47,275 nucleotides of DNA from Bacillota bacterium (GTDB lineage: Bacteria; Bacillota; Clostridia; Oscillospirales; Acutalibacteraceae). The stretch is taken from NCBI GenBank assembly GCA_023416955.1, contig JAEZGM010000013.1:1-47275 (forward strand), written 5' to 3'. The notes below the pieces were generated by a model. That model searched no databases and was not told the DNA's origin. It saw nothing but the letters and a program-made list of their open reading frames with translations. Made by a program: the position numbers and the translations under genes. This document shows, piece by piece, positions 8,462 to 17,747 of the stretch; position 1 is the first letter of the stretch; each line of letters begins with the position of its first letter.

Positions 8462-10942
8462 ATGAAAAGGCCAAAAACACTGAACAGAAAACGTATATTC
8501 TGTGATCTGAAAGCGGTTTACGATTTCCCGCTGACCATTGTGGAAGCGCCTATGGGGTTTGGAAAAACCACGGCGGTAAAAAGCTTTTTTGTTTCGGAGG
8601 AATTCGAACCGCAGTGGATTACATTTCGGAATTCCGAAAATTCCTCCGCGGTTTTTTGGGACGTTTTCACCTGTGAGATAGGCAAAACTGATGAAGCGGC
8701 GGGAATTGCTCTAAAGGCCCTCGGGTTCCCGGCGGATGCTTCCGGCTTGGATAAAACTCTTTCTGTATTAAATACTTTTCCGTTCCAAAATAAAATTGTG
8801 CTTGTGATGGACGATTACCATCTCTCACAGAACCTGCGGCTGAATCAGTTTATTTTACAGCTTGCCCATGAAGAAATTCCCAACCTTCATATGATCATCA
8901 TTACAAGGGATACGACAGATTTTGATTTTGTAGAGCTGCTTTCAAAAGGGCTATGTTATGTAATCTCACGGCAAAAGCTGAAATTTACCGAAGAGGAAGT
9001 CGGGGATTACTGCCGTATGCTGACGGGTGAAATAACGCCGTCAGGTCTGGCAGAAATCTATAAATACACTGGCGGCTGGATTTCCTTTATATATATTATT
9101 TTACTGGGACTGGAACAGGGTATCCCGGTCGGCATGAGCGGGACGATTGACGAATTAATCGAAAAGGCGTTGTTTAACAGTTATAGCAGTGAAATTCAGG
9201 ACTTTTTGTTTCGGCTTTCCATCATGGATGAATTTACGGCGGCACAGGCAGAATATGTAACCGGAAAAGAAAATACGACTGATACTTTAAAAAAGCTCAA
9301 CCGTAAAAATGCGTTTATTTTTTATGATGAAGCAAACAAAATATATAGCATACATCATATACTTCTGGATTTTTTGCGGATGAAGCAGCGCTTCTCCGAT
9401 GCGGAATTAAGGGGTTTATACGGACGGCTTGGCGACTGGTATCTTGGGAAAGAAGATTTTCCGAATGCCTATGCCTGTTTGTATCGTGCAGGCCAATCGG
9501 AACGGATTCTTTTTCATTTGAATGAGCCAAATAACATACGGGATAAGGTACCGTATTTTGAAGGCGAGGACGAAATGTTTGACTGCATTGTCCAGGAGCA
9601 GGTGTTTCGGTATCCGTTCGCTTATCTACAGCATATATTTGTTTCTTTGATTAGTGAGAAAAAGGATCCGGTATTAAGCTGGGCGGAGCGGCTGGATGGG
9701 CTTCAGCAGTATTATGAAGAAACTGACGGTATCCATGAGGAATACCGCAACAGAATCATGGCAGAAATATTAGCCGTTCGAATCTTTATCATGTTTAATC
9801 ATGTGGAAGAAATGGTAGAAGCCTTCAAAAAAATTGTCAGGTTACTGAAGGGGCAACAGTCGTATATCGCATTTCCGAATAATGTTTATACCTTTGGTTC
9901 GCCCCATTATCTTTACCTCTACTTCCGTGAGCAAGGCAGCTTTAAGAGGGTAAAAGACCTGCTTTCAGAAAGCGTGGAATACGCGAAATTTTCAAACGGC
10001 TGCGGAGAAGGAAGCGATTCATTATCTCTCGCGGAGTACGCGCTTGAAACCGGGGATTGGGAAAATATCATTTTTAATAGTACAAAGGCAATCTTAAAAG
10101 CGAAGACAAAAAATCAGACCAGCATCATTATATGCGCTAAATTTTGTTTGATAAGATTTAGAATTTTCCAAGGCAAGGTTTCGGAAGCACTTGAACTGCT
10201 GGAGCAATTGGAACAGGATATTGAAAACACAAGGTATCCGGCTTACTATACAACTGTTGCCATATGCAAAGGATATATTTATTCCTGCCTTAGTCAGCCG
10301 GAGAAAATTCCATTCTGGCTGCAAACGGGGGATATGACTACCGCCACTTTGTATTATCAGGGGTTTGGGTTTCACTATCTGGTTTACGGTAAGGCCCTTA
10401 TGGCTGCAGGGAAGTATGCAGAACTTGGAGTACAGACAGAAATTTTTCAAAAACAATTCGCTTTATACAGCAATCAGCTCGGGTTTATCCATAATTCTAT
10501 TTTTAAGGCGGTTGCCCAATATCATTTAAATAGTTTGGATAAGGGAACTGCAATTCTGGAAGAGGGTATTTTTAAAGCACAAATGGATGATATTGTGATG
10601 CCTTTTATTGAAGCCGCAATTTATATCCTGAAAATGCTTGAAGTGATTGCCGAAAAATACCCGGATAATGATTACATACAGCGTATTCTTTCCGGTTGCC
10701 GACAGTACGAACAGAATGTTAAATCTGTCAGCTATGTGGCTGCTGTTCTCTCTCAGCGTGAAATTGACGTATTGTCACTTGCTGCTCAGAGCTTGACCAG
10801 AAAAGAAATCGCAGCGCGTTTATTCATATCGGAAGGAACGGTAAAAACACACTTTAAAAACATCTATGGCAAGCTCGGAGCAAGCGGTAAAGTGGAAGCA
10901 ATAAAAATTGCGGAAATTCGAGGATATATTCCATCAGTCTGA
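8462..10942 (+). CDS. MalT-like LuxR-family transcriptional regulator (LAL/STAND type)
   Basis: 826-aa signal-integrating regulator. An N-terminal STAND NTPase has its P-loop at residues 29-38 (APMGFGKTTA) and a Walker B-like KIVLVMDDYH. A long helical TPR-like middle fills about residues 330-750. The C-terminal LuxR helix-turn-helix (LSQREIDVLSLAAQSLTRKE, IAARLFISEGTVKTHFKNIYGKL) lies at about 760-822. Members usually activate transcription when an inducer is bound in the presence of ATP. The start ATG follows a G-rich site (GAGGGGG). The gene diverges from the DUF2442/leucine-rich-repeat pair, which suggests those as targets; the ligand is unknown. Confidence 0.9.
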   Translation: MKRPKTLNRKRIFCDLKAVYDFPLTIVEAPMGFGKTTAVKSFFVSEEFEPQWITFRNSENSSAVFWDVFTCEIGKTDEAAGIALKALGFPADASGLDKTLSVLNTFPFQNKIVLVMDDYHLSQNLRLNQFILQLAHEEIPNLHMIIITRDTTDFDFVELLSKGLCYVISRQKLKFTEEEVGDYCRMLTGEITPSGLAEIYKYTGGWISFIYIILLGLEQGIPVGMSGTIDELIEKALFNSYSSEIQDFLFRLSIMDEFTAAQAEYVTGKENTTDTLKKLNRKNAFIFYDEANKIYSIHHILLDFLRMKQRFSDAELRGLYGRLGDWYLGKEDFPNAYACLYRAGQSERILFHLNEPNNIRDKVPYFEGEDEMFDCIVQEQVFRYPFAYLQHIFVSLISEKKDPVLSWAERLDGLQQYYEETDGIHEEYRNRIMAEILAVRIFIMFNHVEEMVEAFKKIVRLLKGQQSYIAFPNNVYTFGSPHYLYLYFREQGSFKRVKDLLSESVEYAKFSNGCGEGSDSLSLAEYALETGDWENIIFNSTKAILKAKTKNQTSIIICAKFCLIRFRIFQGKVSEALELLEQLEQDIENTRYPAYYTTVAICKGYIYSCLSQPEKIPFWLQTGDMTTATLYYQGFGFHYLVYGKALMAAGKYAELGVQTEIFQKQFALYSNQLGFIHNSIFKAVAQYHLNSLDKGTAILEEGIFKAQMDDIVMPFIEAAIYILKMLEVIAEKYPDNDYIQRILSGCRQYEQNVKSVSYVAAVLSQREIDVLSLAAQSLTRKEIAARLFISEGTVKTHFKNIYGKLGASGKVEAIKIAEIRGYIPSV

Positions 10943-11046
10943 TGCAAGCACAAAAATAAAACTTTGAAAATACTTATTGACTTCGAATTGAACAACTCGA
11001 TCAACTTAAATGCCTATAATGTTGATGCCTTATAAAGGTTTGGGTA

Positions 11047-11103
11047 TAGAAAATAACGGCTGATATTGATACATTCCGATAAGAATGTCTCAATATCAGC
11101 CGT
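11047..11103 (-). terminator. Terminator after the sugar ABC operon
   Basis: A nearly perfect 20-bp stem (ACGGCTGATATTGA, ACATTC and their complements) surrounds a 6-base loop at 11056-11103. In the - direction it is followed by TTATTTTC. It ends the - strand ytf-type operon and may also stop + strand transcription from the LuxR-type gene. Confidence 0.75.
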
Positions 11104-11118
11104 CGTTCATACTGACAA

Positions 11119-12159
11119 TCACTTTTTCAACTTTTTTCCACCCACTCCGGAAATGATGGACTGAAGAACAATAAAGAAACATAGAAGTGCGGAGAGAACA
11201 ATTCTGACCCACCAACTGGACAGCGTACCCTGCGTGGTAATCAGGCTCGCAATCGTACCTTTGATGAGCACGCCGAACAGGGTTCCCACCACAGTGCCGA
11301 TGCCGCCGGAAAGCAGTGTACCGCCGATGACCGCCGCGGAGATGGCGTCCATTTCCAGTCCCTTTGCTTGCTCCACAAAACCAGCACAGCTGTTCAGAAA
11401 GAAAAGGAATCCACCGAGTCCGGCCAACAGCCCATCGAGAACATAGGCTCTCATTTTTACCCTGCGAACATTCAGACCCATCATCAGAGCGCTTTGTTGG
11501 TTACCGCCGATGGCGTACAGCTCACGCCCGAAATTGGAGCGCCGCAGCATGACGGAGATGAACACCACGACGATAAGCGCGACAATAACCGTTGGATAAA
11601 TGTAAGCGGGGATAAATGCGCCATTCTTATTCGTATACCCGATGGGCAAGTTAATCTTCGCGTTTGCCCATTGCAGGAACTGCTGGTTTTTCACAGCGAT
11701 CATCTGCGTGCTGACTACGGCTGTCATACCGCGTCCGAAGAACAGCCCCGCCAGCGTAACAATAAATGGCTGAATGTTGAGGTACGAAATCAGGTAGCCC
11801 TGTACCACGCCGAACGCAAGCCCGATGAGCAGCGCGGAAAGCAGTGCTATGTAGGCGTTCATGCCTTTGTTTTCCATCAGATCCGCCGCCACCATACACA
11901 CCAGTGCCGTCACAGAACCAACAGAAATATCGATTCCTCCGGTGATCATCACAATGGTCAGCCCACAGCCGATGACGATCAGTCCCGCATTGGAAATGAA
12001 CAGATTCATAAACATCTGCGGCTTTGCAAAACCTTTGCTTGCAAATACAACCATGCCGATAGAATACATGACAACGAAAAGCAGGATCGTAATCATGAGC
12101 AAAAACGCAACCGCACCGGGCTTCTTTCTCTTCTTCGTCCGCATTAACTTATCCAGCAT
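11119..12159 (-). CDS. yjfF: Sugar ABC transporter permease, YjfF-like
   Basis: 346-aa membrane permease of the BPD_transp_2 family (RbsC/AraH type) with about nine hydrophobic segments and the conserved GGIDISVGSVTALV and GGTLLSGGIGTVVGTLFGVL motifs. I start at the ATG at 12159, 9 bases after AAGGCGG, rather than the longer GTG start at 12180; the gene then overlaps the end of the ytfT-type gene by 11 bp. Gene order matches the YtfQ-YtfR-YtfT-YjfF importer, which in E. coli takes up galactofuranose. The substrate here is inferred from family only. Confidence 0.85.
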   Translation of the reverse strand: MLDKLMRTKKRKKPGAVAFLLMITILLFVVMYSIGMVVFASKGFAKPQMFMNLFISNAGLIVIGCGLTIVMITGGIDISVGSVTALVCMVAADLMENKGMNAYIALLSALLIGLAFGVVQGYLISYLNIQPFIVTLAGLFFGRGMTAVVSTQMIAVKNQQFLQWANAKINLPIGYTNKNGAFIPAYIYPTVIVALIVVVFISVMLRRSNFGRELYAIGGNQQSALMMGLNVRRVKMRAYVLDGLLAGLGGFLFFLNSCAGFVEQAKGLEMDAISAAVIGGTLLSGGIGTVVGTLFGVLIKGTIASLITTQGTLSSWWVRIVLSALLCFFIVLQSIISGVGGKKLKK

Positions 12160-13207
12160 TGACGGCCACCGCCTTTCCACTCCGCATAGTCTGAATTTTT
12201 TTCTGGAAAGTCGGACTTTGAACGACTACGATGATGATGACAACAATCGCCTTGTAGACCGGGAGCTGATCCGCCGAAACCTTCATGGCATAGAGTGTCG
12301 TCGTCAGCGCCTGAATCGTATAGGCGCCGATAACAGAGCCCATCAGGTTGAACTTGCCGCCGCCAAGGTTGTTGCCGCCGAGCGCTACCGCGAGGATGGC
12401 ATCCATTTCAAGGTTGAGGCCGATATTATTCGCATCCGCCGAATAGATGCGGCTGGAGGCGACCACTCCCGCCACGCCGGAGAGCAGCCCCAGGATCATA
12501 TAGGTCATGAACTTGATACGGGCGCTGTTCAAGCCCACCATACGCGAGGCCGATCCGTTAATGCCCACACTCTCTATGTACAGGCCAAGTGCTGTTTTCC
12601 GTAAAAGCAAATTAACCACGATTACTACGCCGATGGCGAAGAAAACAGGTGTTGGCACAGGGCACGCACCAATGTATCCGCCCAGTATCTTATAAGAATC
12701 GACACGCACATAAGTAATTTGTCCCTTGGTCACCAGTTGGGCAATGCCGCGCCCCGCCGTAAAAAGGATGAGAGTGGCGACCATGGGCTGAATTCCTAGC
12801 ACCGAGACGAGGAAGCCGTTGAAAGCGCCGCAGAGCGCAGATGCCGCCAGGGCGGCAAGAATGGCAATAGCAATAGGAGCCATCAGTGTGTTTGTGCTTA
12901 CCGCACCGCCGGAAAGTATTTGGCAGCAGATGCCCGCCGCCACGGCCATGATCGCGCCTACGCTGATATCTTGGCCACCGGATGACGCCGTTACCAGCGT
13001 CATGCCCACAGCAAGGATGACAAGCTCCGAGGCGCGGTTGATGATGTCGATCAAATATCCATACAGCACCCCATTGTTAATTGAGACTGCGAAGAAATTT
13101 GGAGTTTGAATCACATTGATAAGAAGAACCAGTAAAAGACATACAATCGGCATGAAAAAGCGGGAATGTGCCAGATTTTTCCAATCAAACGCTGTTTTTG
13201 TTTTCAT
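12149..13207 (-). CDS. ytfT: Sugar ABC transporter permease, YtfT-like
   Basis: 352-aa second permease of the same importer, also BPD_transp_2, with TASSGGQDISVGAIMAVAAGI and LGGNNLGGGKFNLMGSVIGA as family signatures. Two different permeases per importer is the YtfT/YjfF arrangement, unlike RbsC, which homodimerises. The start overlaps the ATPase stop by 4 bp (ATGA), so translation is coupled. Confidence 0.86.
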   Translation of the reverse strand: MKTKTAFDWKNLAHSRFFMPIVCLLLVLLINVIQTPNFFAVSINNGVLYGYLIDIINRASELVILAVGMTLVTASSGGQDISVGAIMAVAAGICCQILSGGAVSTNTLMAPIAIAILAALAASALCGAFNGFLVSVLGIQPMVATLILFTAGRGIAQLVTKGQITYVRVDSYKILGGYIGACPVPTPVFFAIGVVIVVNLLLRKTALGLYIESVGINGSASRMVGLNSARIKFMTYMILGLLSGVAGVVASSRIYSADANNIGLNLEMDAILAVALGGNNLGGGKFNLMGSVIGAYTIQALTTTLYAMKVSADQLPVYKAIVVIIIVVVQSPTFQKKIQTMRSGKAVAVNAG

Positions 13208-14766
13208 ATGTTTGCGCCTCCTTTCTCGTCGATCGCTTCCGTCACGGCCTTACCGGCCTGATTTCCGGCAATAGTCTGCATGATGTGTACCTGCGTCAGT
13301 TCTTCGCCCTCCAGTTCTCCCACCATTTTACCGTCGCGCAGCACCGCAATGTGCGAGCAGGTGCGCAACATTTCATCAATTTCAGATGAAATGAAGGTAA
13401 TCGTCTTGCCTTCGTCCGCCATTTGCAGCACCAGCTTCTGTATTTCCGTCTTGGTTCCGATGTCGATGCCGCGTGTCGGCTCGTCCAAAATCAGAAAATC
13501 CGGGTTGGTCAGCAGCCAACGGCCAAGAATCACCTTCTGCTGATTCCCTCCGGAAAGGCTGCCGACGGTTTTTTCACGATCCGGCGTTTTGATTTTCAAC
13601 AGGTTAATGAACCGGTCCGCCGCCTCATCCATTTCTTTTCTGCTCATCAGGTGAAACATTCCCTGTTTTGCCTGCAGGGCGAGAATAATGTTTTCCTTTA
13701 CGGAAAGGTCTGCAATGATGCCGTCCTTCTTTCTGTCTTCCGGCAGATAGGCCATGCCGTGTTTCATGGCGTCCAGCGGCTTTGTGATGTTCACCGTCTT
13801 GCCCTTCACCCTCAGCGTTCCTCCTGTGGGCCGGTCAGCGCCGTAAATGGTGCGTACCAGTTCGGAGCGGCCAGAACCGAGCAGTCCTGTCAGCCCGATG
13901 ACTTCCCCTTTGTTGATGGTCAGATCGAAGGGCTTAATGGTACCCGCGTGGGTCAGACCCCGTGCCTCGATGACCGGTTCCGCGGGTACCTCCGAGTTTT
14001 TCCGTTCGCTCTTAATATCGGCGAGATCGTCGAATCCCTTGCCAAGCATTTTGGCCACAAGCTGTACGCGAGGCAGGCTTTCCGTTTCATACTCGCCAAC
14101 CAGTTCACCGTTGCGTAATACTGTGATGCGGTCGCATACGCCGTAAACCTGTTCCAGAAAATGTGTGACAAAAATGATGCCAACGCCTTCACTCCGGAGC
14201 TTTCGCATGAGGGTAAACAGCTTTTCAACCTCTTCATCGTCCAGCGATGATGTCGGTTCGTCAAGTATGAGCACACGGCACTTCATATCCACCGCGCGCG
14301 CGATGGCGATCATCTGCTGAATAGCCAGCGAGCACTCCCCCAGCGGTTTTCCCGGCTCCGCGCTGATATCAAGGTTTTTGAGAATATCCGCAGATTTCCG
14401 GTTGATGGTTTTCCAGTCAATCAGGCCGCACTTTTTCGGCTGACGCCCGATAAACAGGTTTTCCGCAACCGTTAGATTGGGACAAAGGTTTACCTCCTGA
14501 TATACCGTGCTGATACCATTGGCCTGCGCCTCCTGCGGAGAACGATTGACAATGGGATGATCGATATCATTCATCCTGATTTCTCCACTTTCGAACCCAT
14601 AAACGCCCGTCAAAACTTTGATAAGCGTCGACTTTCCCGCGCCGTTTTCGCCCATCAGTGCATGGATTTCGCCCTCACGCAGGGAAAAGTCCACACTCGA
14701 GAGAGCCCGCACACCTGGAAAAGTCTTGCTGATCCCCCTCATGGATAATAACAAATCGTCACTCAT
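13204..14766 (-). CDS. ytfR: Sugar ABC transporter ATP-binding protein, YtfR-like
   Basis: 520-aa protein with two fused ABC domains. The first has Walker A GENGAGKST and signature LGECSLAIQQM. The second has the degenerate P-loop GLLGSGRSE, the signature LSGGNQQKVI and Walker B FLILDEPTRGID, as in RbsA/MglA/AraG. I prefer the ATG at 14766, which has an AGGTG site, over the upstream TTG at 14805. It energises import through the two permeases encoded downstream. Confidence 0.88.
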   Translation of the reverse strand: MSDDLLLSMRGISKTFPGVRALSSVDFSLREGEIHALMGENGAGKSTLIKVLTGVYGFESGEIRMNDIDHPIVNRSPQEAQANGISTVYQEVNLCPNLTVAENLFIGRQPKKCGLIDWKTINRKSADILKNLDISAEPGKPLGECSLAIQQMIAIARAVDMKCRVLILDEPTSSLDDEEVEKLFTLMRKLRSEGVGIIFVTHFLEQVYGVCDRITVLRNGELVGEYETESLPRVQLVAKMLGKGFDDLADIKSERKNSEVPAEPVIEARGLTHAGTIKPFDLTINKGEVIGLTGLLGSGRSELVRTIYGADRPTGGTLRVKGKTVNITKPLDAMKHGMAYLPEDRKKDGIIADLSVKENIILALQAKQGMFHLMSRKEMDEAADRFINLLKIKTPDREKTVGSLSGGNQQKVILGRWLLTNPDFLILDEPTRGIDIGTKTEIQKLVLQMADEGKTITFISSEIDEMLRTCSHIAVLRDGKMVGELEGEELTQVHIMQTIAGNQAGKAVTEAIDEKGGANI

Positions 14767-14821
14767 TCTCTGCACCTGCCTTAGTTTGTTGTCTGTTTCT
14801 GTCAATGACGCACCAGCCTAT

Positions 14822-14869
14822 AAAAAAGGAATAGCGCGATACCGTTTGAAACATCTGCAGTATCACGCC
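14822..14869 (-). terminator. Attenuator-like terminator between binding protein and ATPase genes
   Basis: In the - direction GCGTGATAC pairs with GTATCGCGC (one mismatch) and is followed, after TATTCC, by TTTTTT. It lies in the 190-bp gap between the ytfQ-type stop and the ytfR-type start. Partial termination here would give more binding protein than ATPase and permease, a known strategy in binding-protein-dependent importers. Confidence 0.6.
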
Positions 14870-14956
14870 ATTCTTCCATTCCGTTCTTTCGGGGAACAGT
14901 GGGATCCTCTTTAGCTGCTTACCTGCATTGATAGTGTCTCCCCAGCCTATGCTTGA

Positions 14957-16048
14957 TTAGTATGCTCTCTTGCTGAGGACTTCCTGTGTTAATTCGGTTA
15001 CGTTGAAGTTCTGTCCGCCAACAGAGGTCTTGGAAACTGTTTTGTCGGCGCTGAACATTTCTTCGTCAACATAAGCTTTTTTGTCCACTGTAACACCGGA
15101 CTTGAGAGCCTCTATTATCTTCAGCACGCGGGGGCCATGGAGCGGGTTGCACTCTGTGTCCAGCGTAATCTTGCCGCTCAGTGTGTCTGTAAGTCCGGCT
15201 TTTGTGCAATCGAACGACATGACCATGACCTGACCGTTCTTGATGTCGGAGCCGACGGTTTTGCCGGCAGCGGTCAGAGCGTCTATGGCGCCGAACGCTT
15301 CGTTATCGTTTTCGCAGTAAACAACATTGAGATTCGGGTACTGCTTGATGAAAGACTCCATCACTTCCTGGCCCTTGGCCTGTGTGAATTCGCCGGACTC
15401 TTTCGCCAGGAGATTCCAGCCGTTTGCTTTGGCAGCTTCCTCCAGACCCTCGGTGCGTCCGATCTGAGCGGAAGCGCCGATGGTGCCCTGAATGTCAACA
15501 ATATTCAGATCGGAACCTTTCAGACCCTTGGCCGTGGCAAAATCCTTCAGCCATGCAGCTGACTTCTGCCCTTCCAGCTTGAAATTGGAACCGACCCATG
15601 CGGTGTAAAGGCTCTCATCGGAAACCTTCACCATACGGTCTACGATGATAACCGGAATCTTGGCATCCTTAGCCTCTTTCAGAACAGTGTCCCAGCCTGT
15701 CTCTGTAACAGGCGCCAGGACGATGTAGTTGACTTCCTGCTGAATGAAATTGCGGATTGCGGTAATCTGGTTTTCCTGCTTCTGCTGTGCATCGTCAAAC
15801 ACAAGATTATATCCGTTGGACGTGCTGAATGTCTCTTTCATGGATGCAGTGTTTGCCGTTCTCCAGTCGGACTCCGCGCCTACCTGCGAAAAGCCGACCG
15901 TGATGGTTTTCCCGTCAGCCGATTCCGTGCTGACTGTTCCGTTGCCAGCTGATGCTGGACTGCTTGCGGTCGTTGTGTTGCCTCCGCAGGCTGTCAGCGA
16001 GGCAATCAATACCGATGCCAAGATAACGGATAACCATTTCTTTTTCAT
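14957..16048 (-). CDS. ytfQ: Sugar-binding lipoprotein of ABC importer, YtfQ-like
   Basis: 363-aa periplasmic-binding-protein-like lipoprotein (Peripla_BP_4). The signal peptide has the lipobox LTAC with the lipidated Cys21, followed by a Thr/Ser-rich tether. The mature domain contains FSQVGAESDWRTANTASMKETF and NQITAIRNFIQQEVNYIVLAPVTETGWDTVL, close to the YtfQ subgroup. The strong AGGAGG site before ATG and the attenuator downstream both fit high expression. The protein captures the sugar outside the membrane and delivers it to the two permeases. Confidence 0.88.
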   Translation of the reverse strand: MKKKWLSVILASVLIASLTACGGNTTTASSPASAGNGTVSTESADGKTITVGFSQVGAESDWRTANTASMKETFSTSNGYNLVFDDAQQKQENQITAIRNFIQQEVNYIVLAPVTETGWDTVLKEAKDAKIPVIIVDRMVKVSDESLYTAWVGSNFKLEGQKSAAWLKDFATAKGLKGSDLNIVDIQGTIGASAQIGRTEGLEEAAKANGWNLLAKESGEFTQAKGQEVMESFIKQYPNLNVVYCENDNEAFGAIDALTAAGKTVGSDIKNGQVMVMSFDCTKAGLTDTLSGKITLDTECNPLHGPRVLKIIEALKSGVTVDKKAYVDEEMFSADKTVSKTSVGGQNFNVTELTQEVLSKRAY

Positions 16049-16122
16049 ATTACAACTTCCTCCTTTAAATTAGGTTTTGCTCTTCGGTATTTTTATAATA
16101 AATCAAAATCGCATAAATGCCT

Positions 16123-16136
16123 ATAAATTAATTTAT
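16123..16136. promoter_or_regulatory. AT-rich palindrome upstream of ytfQ
   Basis: A perfect 14-bp palindrome (ATAAATTAATTTAT) lies about 75 bp before the ytfQ-type start and upstream of a TATTAT-like -10 element. Candidate operator for the adjacent AraC-type response regulator. Such AT palindromes also arise by chance, so confidence is low. Confidence 0.3.
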
Positions 16137-16186
16137 TAGTTTCGTGGCATTTTTTCTCAACTTTACAAAATTATTTATATGTTTAA

Positions 16187-16237
16187 AACAAAAAAGCGAA
16201 GAAAGTTGGATTTTTTCCATCTTTCATTCGCTTTTTT
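16187..16237 (-). terminator. Terminator after the sensor kinase gene
   Basis: In the - direction a long imperfect stem (AAAAGCGAATGAAAGATGGA pairing with TCCAACTTTCTTCGCTTTT) ends in a T-run continuing TTTTTTGTTTT. It separates the two-component genes from the importer genes, so these are two transcripts. Confidence 0.75.
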
Positions 16238-16259
16238 CCGAAAACCCTCAGACAAGAGG

Positions 16260-17747
16260 TTAACTGTTGCCTGCCTCAGAAGTATCGTATCTTTTTGCCG
16301 GAATCAGAACCGTTACCTTAGTGCCTCTGCCATAGGTACTTTCCACGCGGATTCCATACTGCGGACCGTAGTTTAAATGAATCCTTTCGTTTACATTTCG
16401 CAGGCCAATTCCGTGAATATTGTCGGCCGCGCCTTCTGTGCGACCGGCAATTCTGCCTCGCAGGTCGTCAAGCTCCGCCGGCGTCATGCCTACACCGTCG
16501 TCCGAAACAGTGAACTCTATCTCCCATTTATCCGTCATGCACGCGGAAACGCAAATCACTCCCTTTCCGCGCTTATTCTTTATGCCATGATAAAGCGCAT
16601 TCTCCACAATTGGCTGCAGTGTCAGCTTCAGGGTAGTGTACGGGTACAACTCTTCCGGGAAACAAATACGGTAATCCAAAATATCCTGATAACGGAACTT
16701 CTGAATCTCCAGGTAGCTGCGCACATGAAGCTCCTCTTCCTTCACAGTGATATAATCTTTCCCCTGACTGAGCGTGGTGCGAAAGAAATCCGACAGGCTG
16801 GTGACCATAGATACCACCTGCTCTTTTTCTTCTGCTTCTGACAGCCATACAATGGTGTCGAGTGTATTGTAAAGAAAATGCGGGTTAATCTGCGCCTGCA
16901 AAAGCTTTAGCTCGGTTTTACGCTGATTGACCTGTTCGGTGCGGATGTTATCCACCAATTCGCCAATCTGCTCGGTCATGCTGTTGAAGCTGTCATTCAA
17001 GGTCTGAATTTCATCGGCGCTTCCGGTTATTACACGCGTCTCAAAGTTGCCGTTTGCCACCTGTTTTGTTAGGGTACACAAGTGCCCCAGCGGGATGGAG
17101 ATGCTTCGCACCATGTTCCGTATGAGAAGTACAGACCATACCAGAGCCACCGCGAACACGATGAACGTCAGGGTGACAGCTTGATTTTTCTTTGCCTGCA
17201 ACTCGGTTCGCACACTTTCCATTTCCGTGGCCTCGTAATAAATGTATTCCTGTGTATTTTCCAACACAAGCTCTGTTACGTTACGAATATCAAGCTCAAG
17301 CATCTGGCTGTTTTCTCTGTACCTTCCGCCCCGTGATATGTTGTTGTCAATTGTCTGTGTGTATTTTTTGAGATTAGTCAGCATCTTGATGGTGGACTCG
17401 ATGCGGTGCTCGTTTTCCTGACCGGTGGTGCTGCCCTGCAAAGAGCGGTAGCGCTGCGTGACTTCATCCAGCATGACGTATGGATCCTGCAGCCCCAGTT
17501 TCTGCTTTGCATCCTTTGCGTTCACTGAAGAAATGATCATGCGGTACAGAACGTAGTCATAGTCTTTTTTGAATTCAATATTATAGCTGTTCGCGACTGT
17601 AATGTTTCGCACAATTTTATCGTAGGAATTTGTCAGCTTTATGAGGCTCGTGGTGAGGTAAACCGCCAAGAGCACAAAAGGAATGAGAATTCCGAACGAC
17701 AGAATGTAGAGACGGCTGCGGATCGAATGCTTTCTTGACTGTTTCAT
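16260..17747 (-). CDS. Sensor histidine kinase, YesM-type (HisKA_7TM-less, His_kinase family)
   Basis: 495-aa membrane sensor. Helices at about residues 14-36 and 195-213 flank an extracytoplasmic domain; a HAMP linker follows (about 214-267). The His_kinase core has the phosphorylated His in QINPHFLYNTLDTI (about residue 290). The ATP-binding HATPase domain has the N-box PIVENALYHGIKNK and G-boxes DDGVGMTP and HGIGLRNVNERI. It overlaps the response-regulator stop by 4 bp, so it is the second gene of the pair. It probably senses sugar outside the cell and controls the neighbouring importer. Confidence 0.9.
   Translation of the reverse strand: MKQSRKHSIRSRLYILSFGILIPFVLLAVYLTTSLIKLTNSYDKIVRNITVANSYNIEFKKDYDYVLYRMIISSVNAKDAKQKLGLQDPYVMLDEVTQRYRSLQGSTTGQENEHRIESTIKMLTNLKKYTQTIDNNISRGGRYRENSQMLELDIRNVTELVLENTQEYIYYEATEMESVRTELQAKKNQAVTLTFIVFAVALVWSVLLIRNMVRSISIPLGHLCTLTKQVANGNFETRVITGSADEIQTLNDSFNSMTEQIGELVDNIRTEQVNQRKTELKLLQAQINPHFLYNTLDTIVWLSEAEEKEQVVSMVTSLSDFFRTTLSQGKDYITVKEEELHVRSYLEIQKFRYQDILDYRICFPEELYPYTTLKLTLQPIVENALYHGIKNKRGKGVICVSACMTDKWEIEFTVSDDGVGMTPAELDDLRGRIAGRTEGAADNIHGIGLRNVNERIHLNYGPQYGIRVESTYGRGTKVTVLIPAKRYDTSEAGNS

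Noticed and set aside
10980..11103. Small RNA between a TATAAT at about 10998-11016 and the hairpin at 11056
   Set aside because: No acceptable -35 at normal spacing was found and the hairpin is explained as the terminator of the - strand importer operon.
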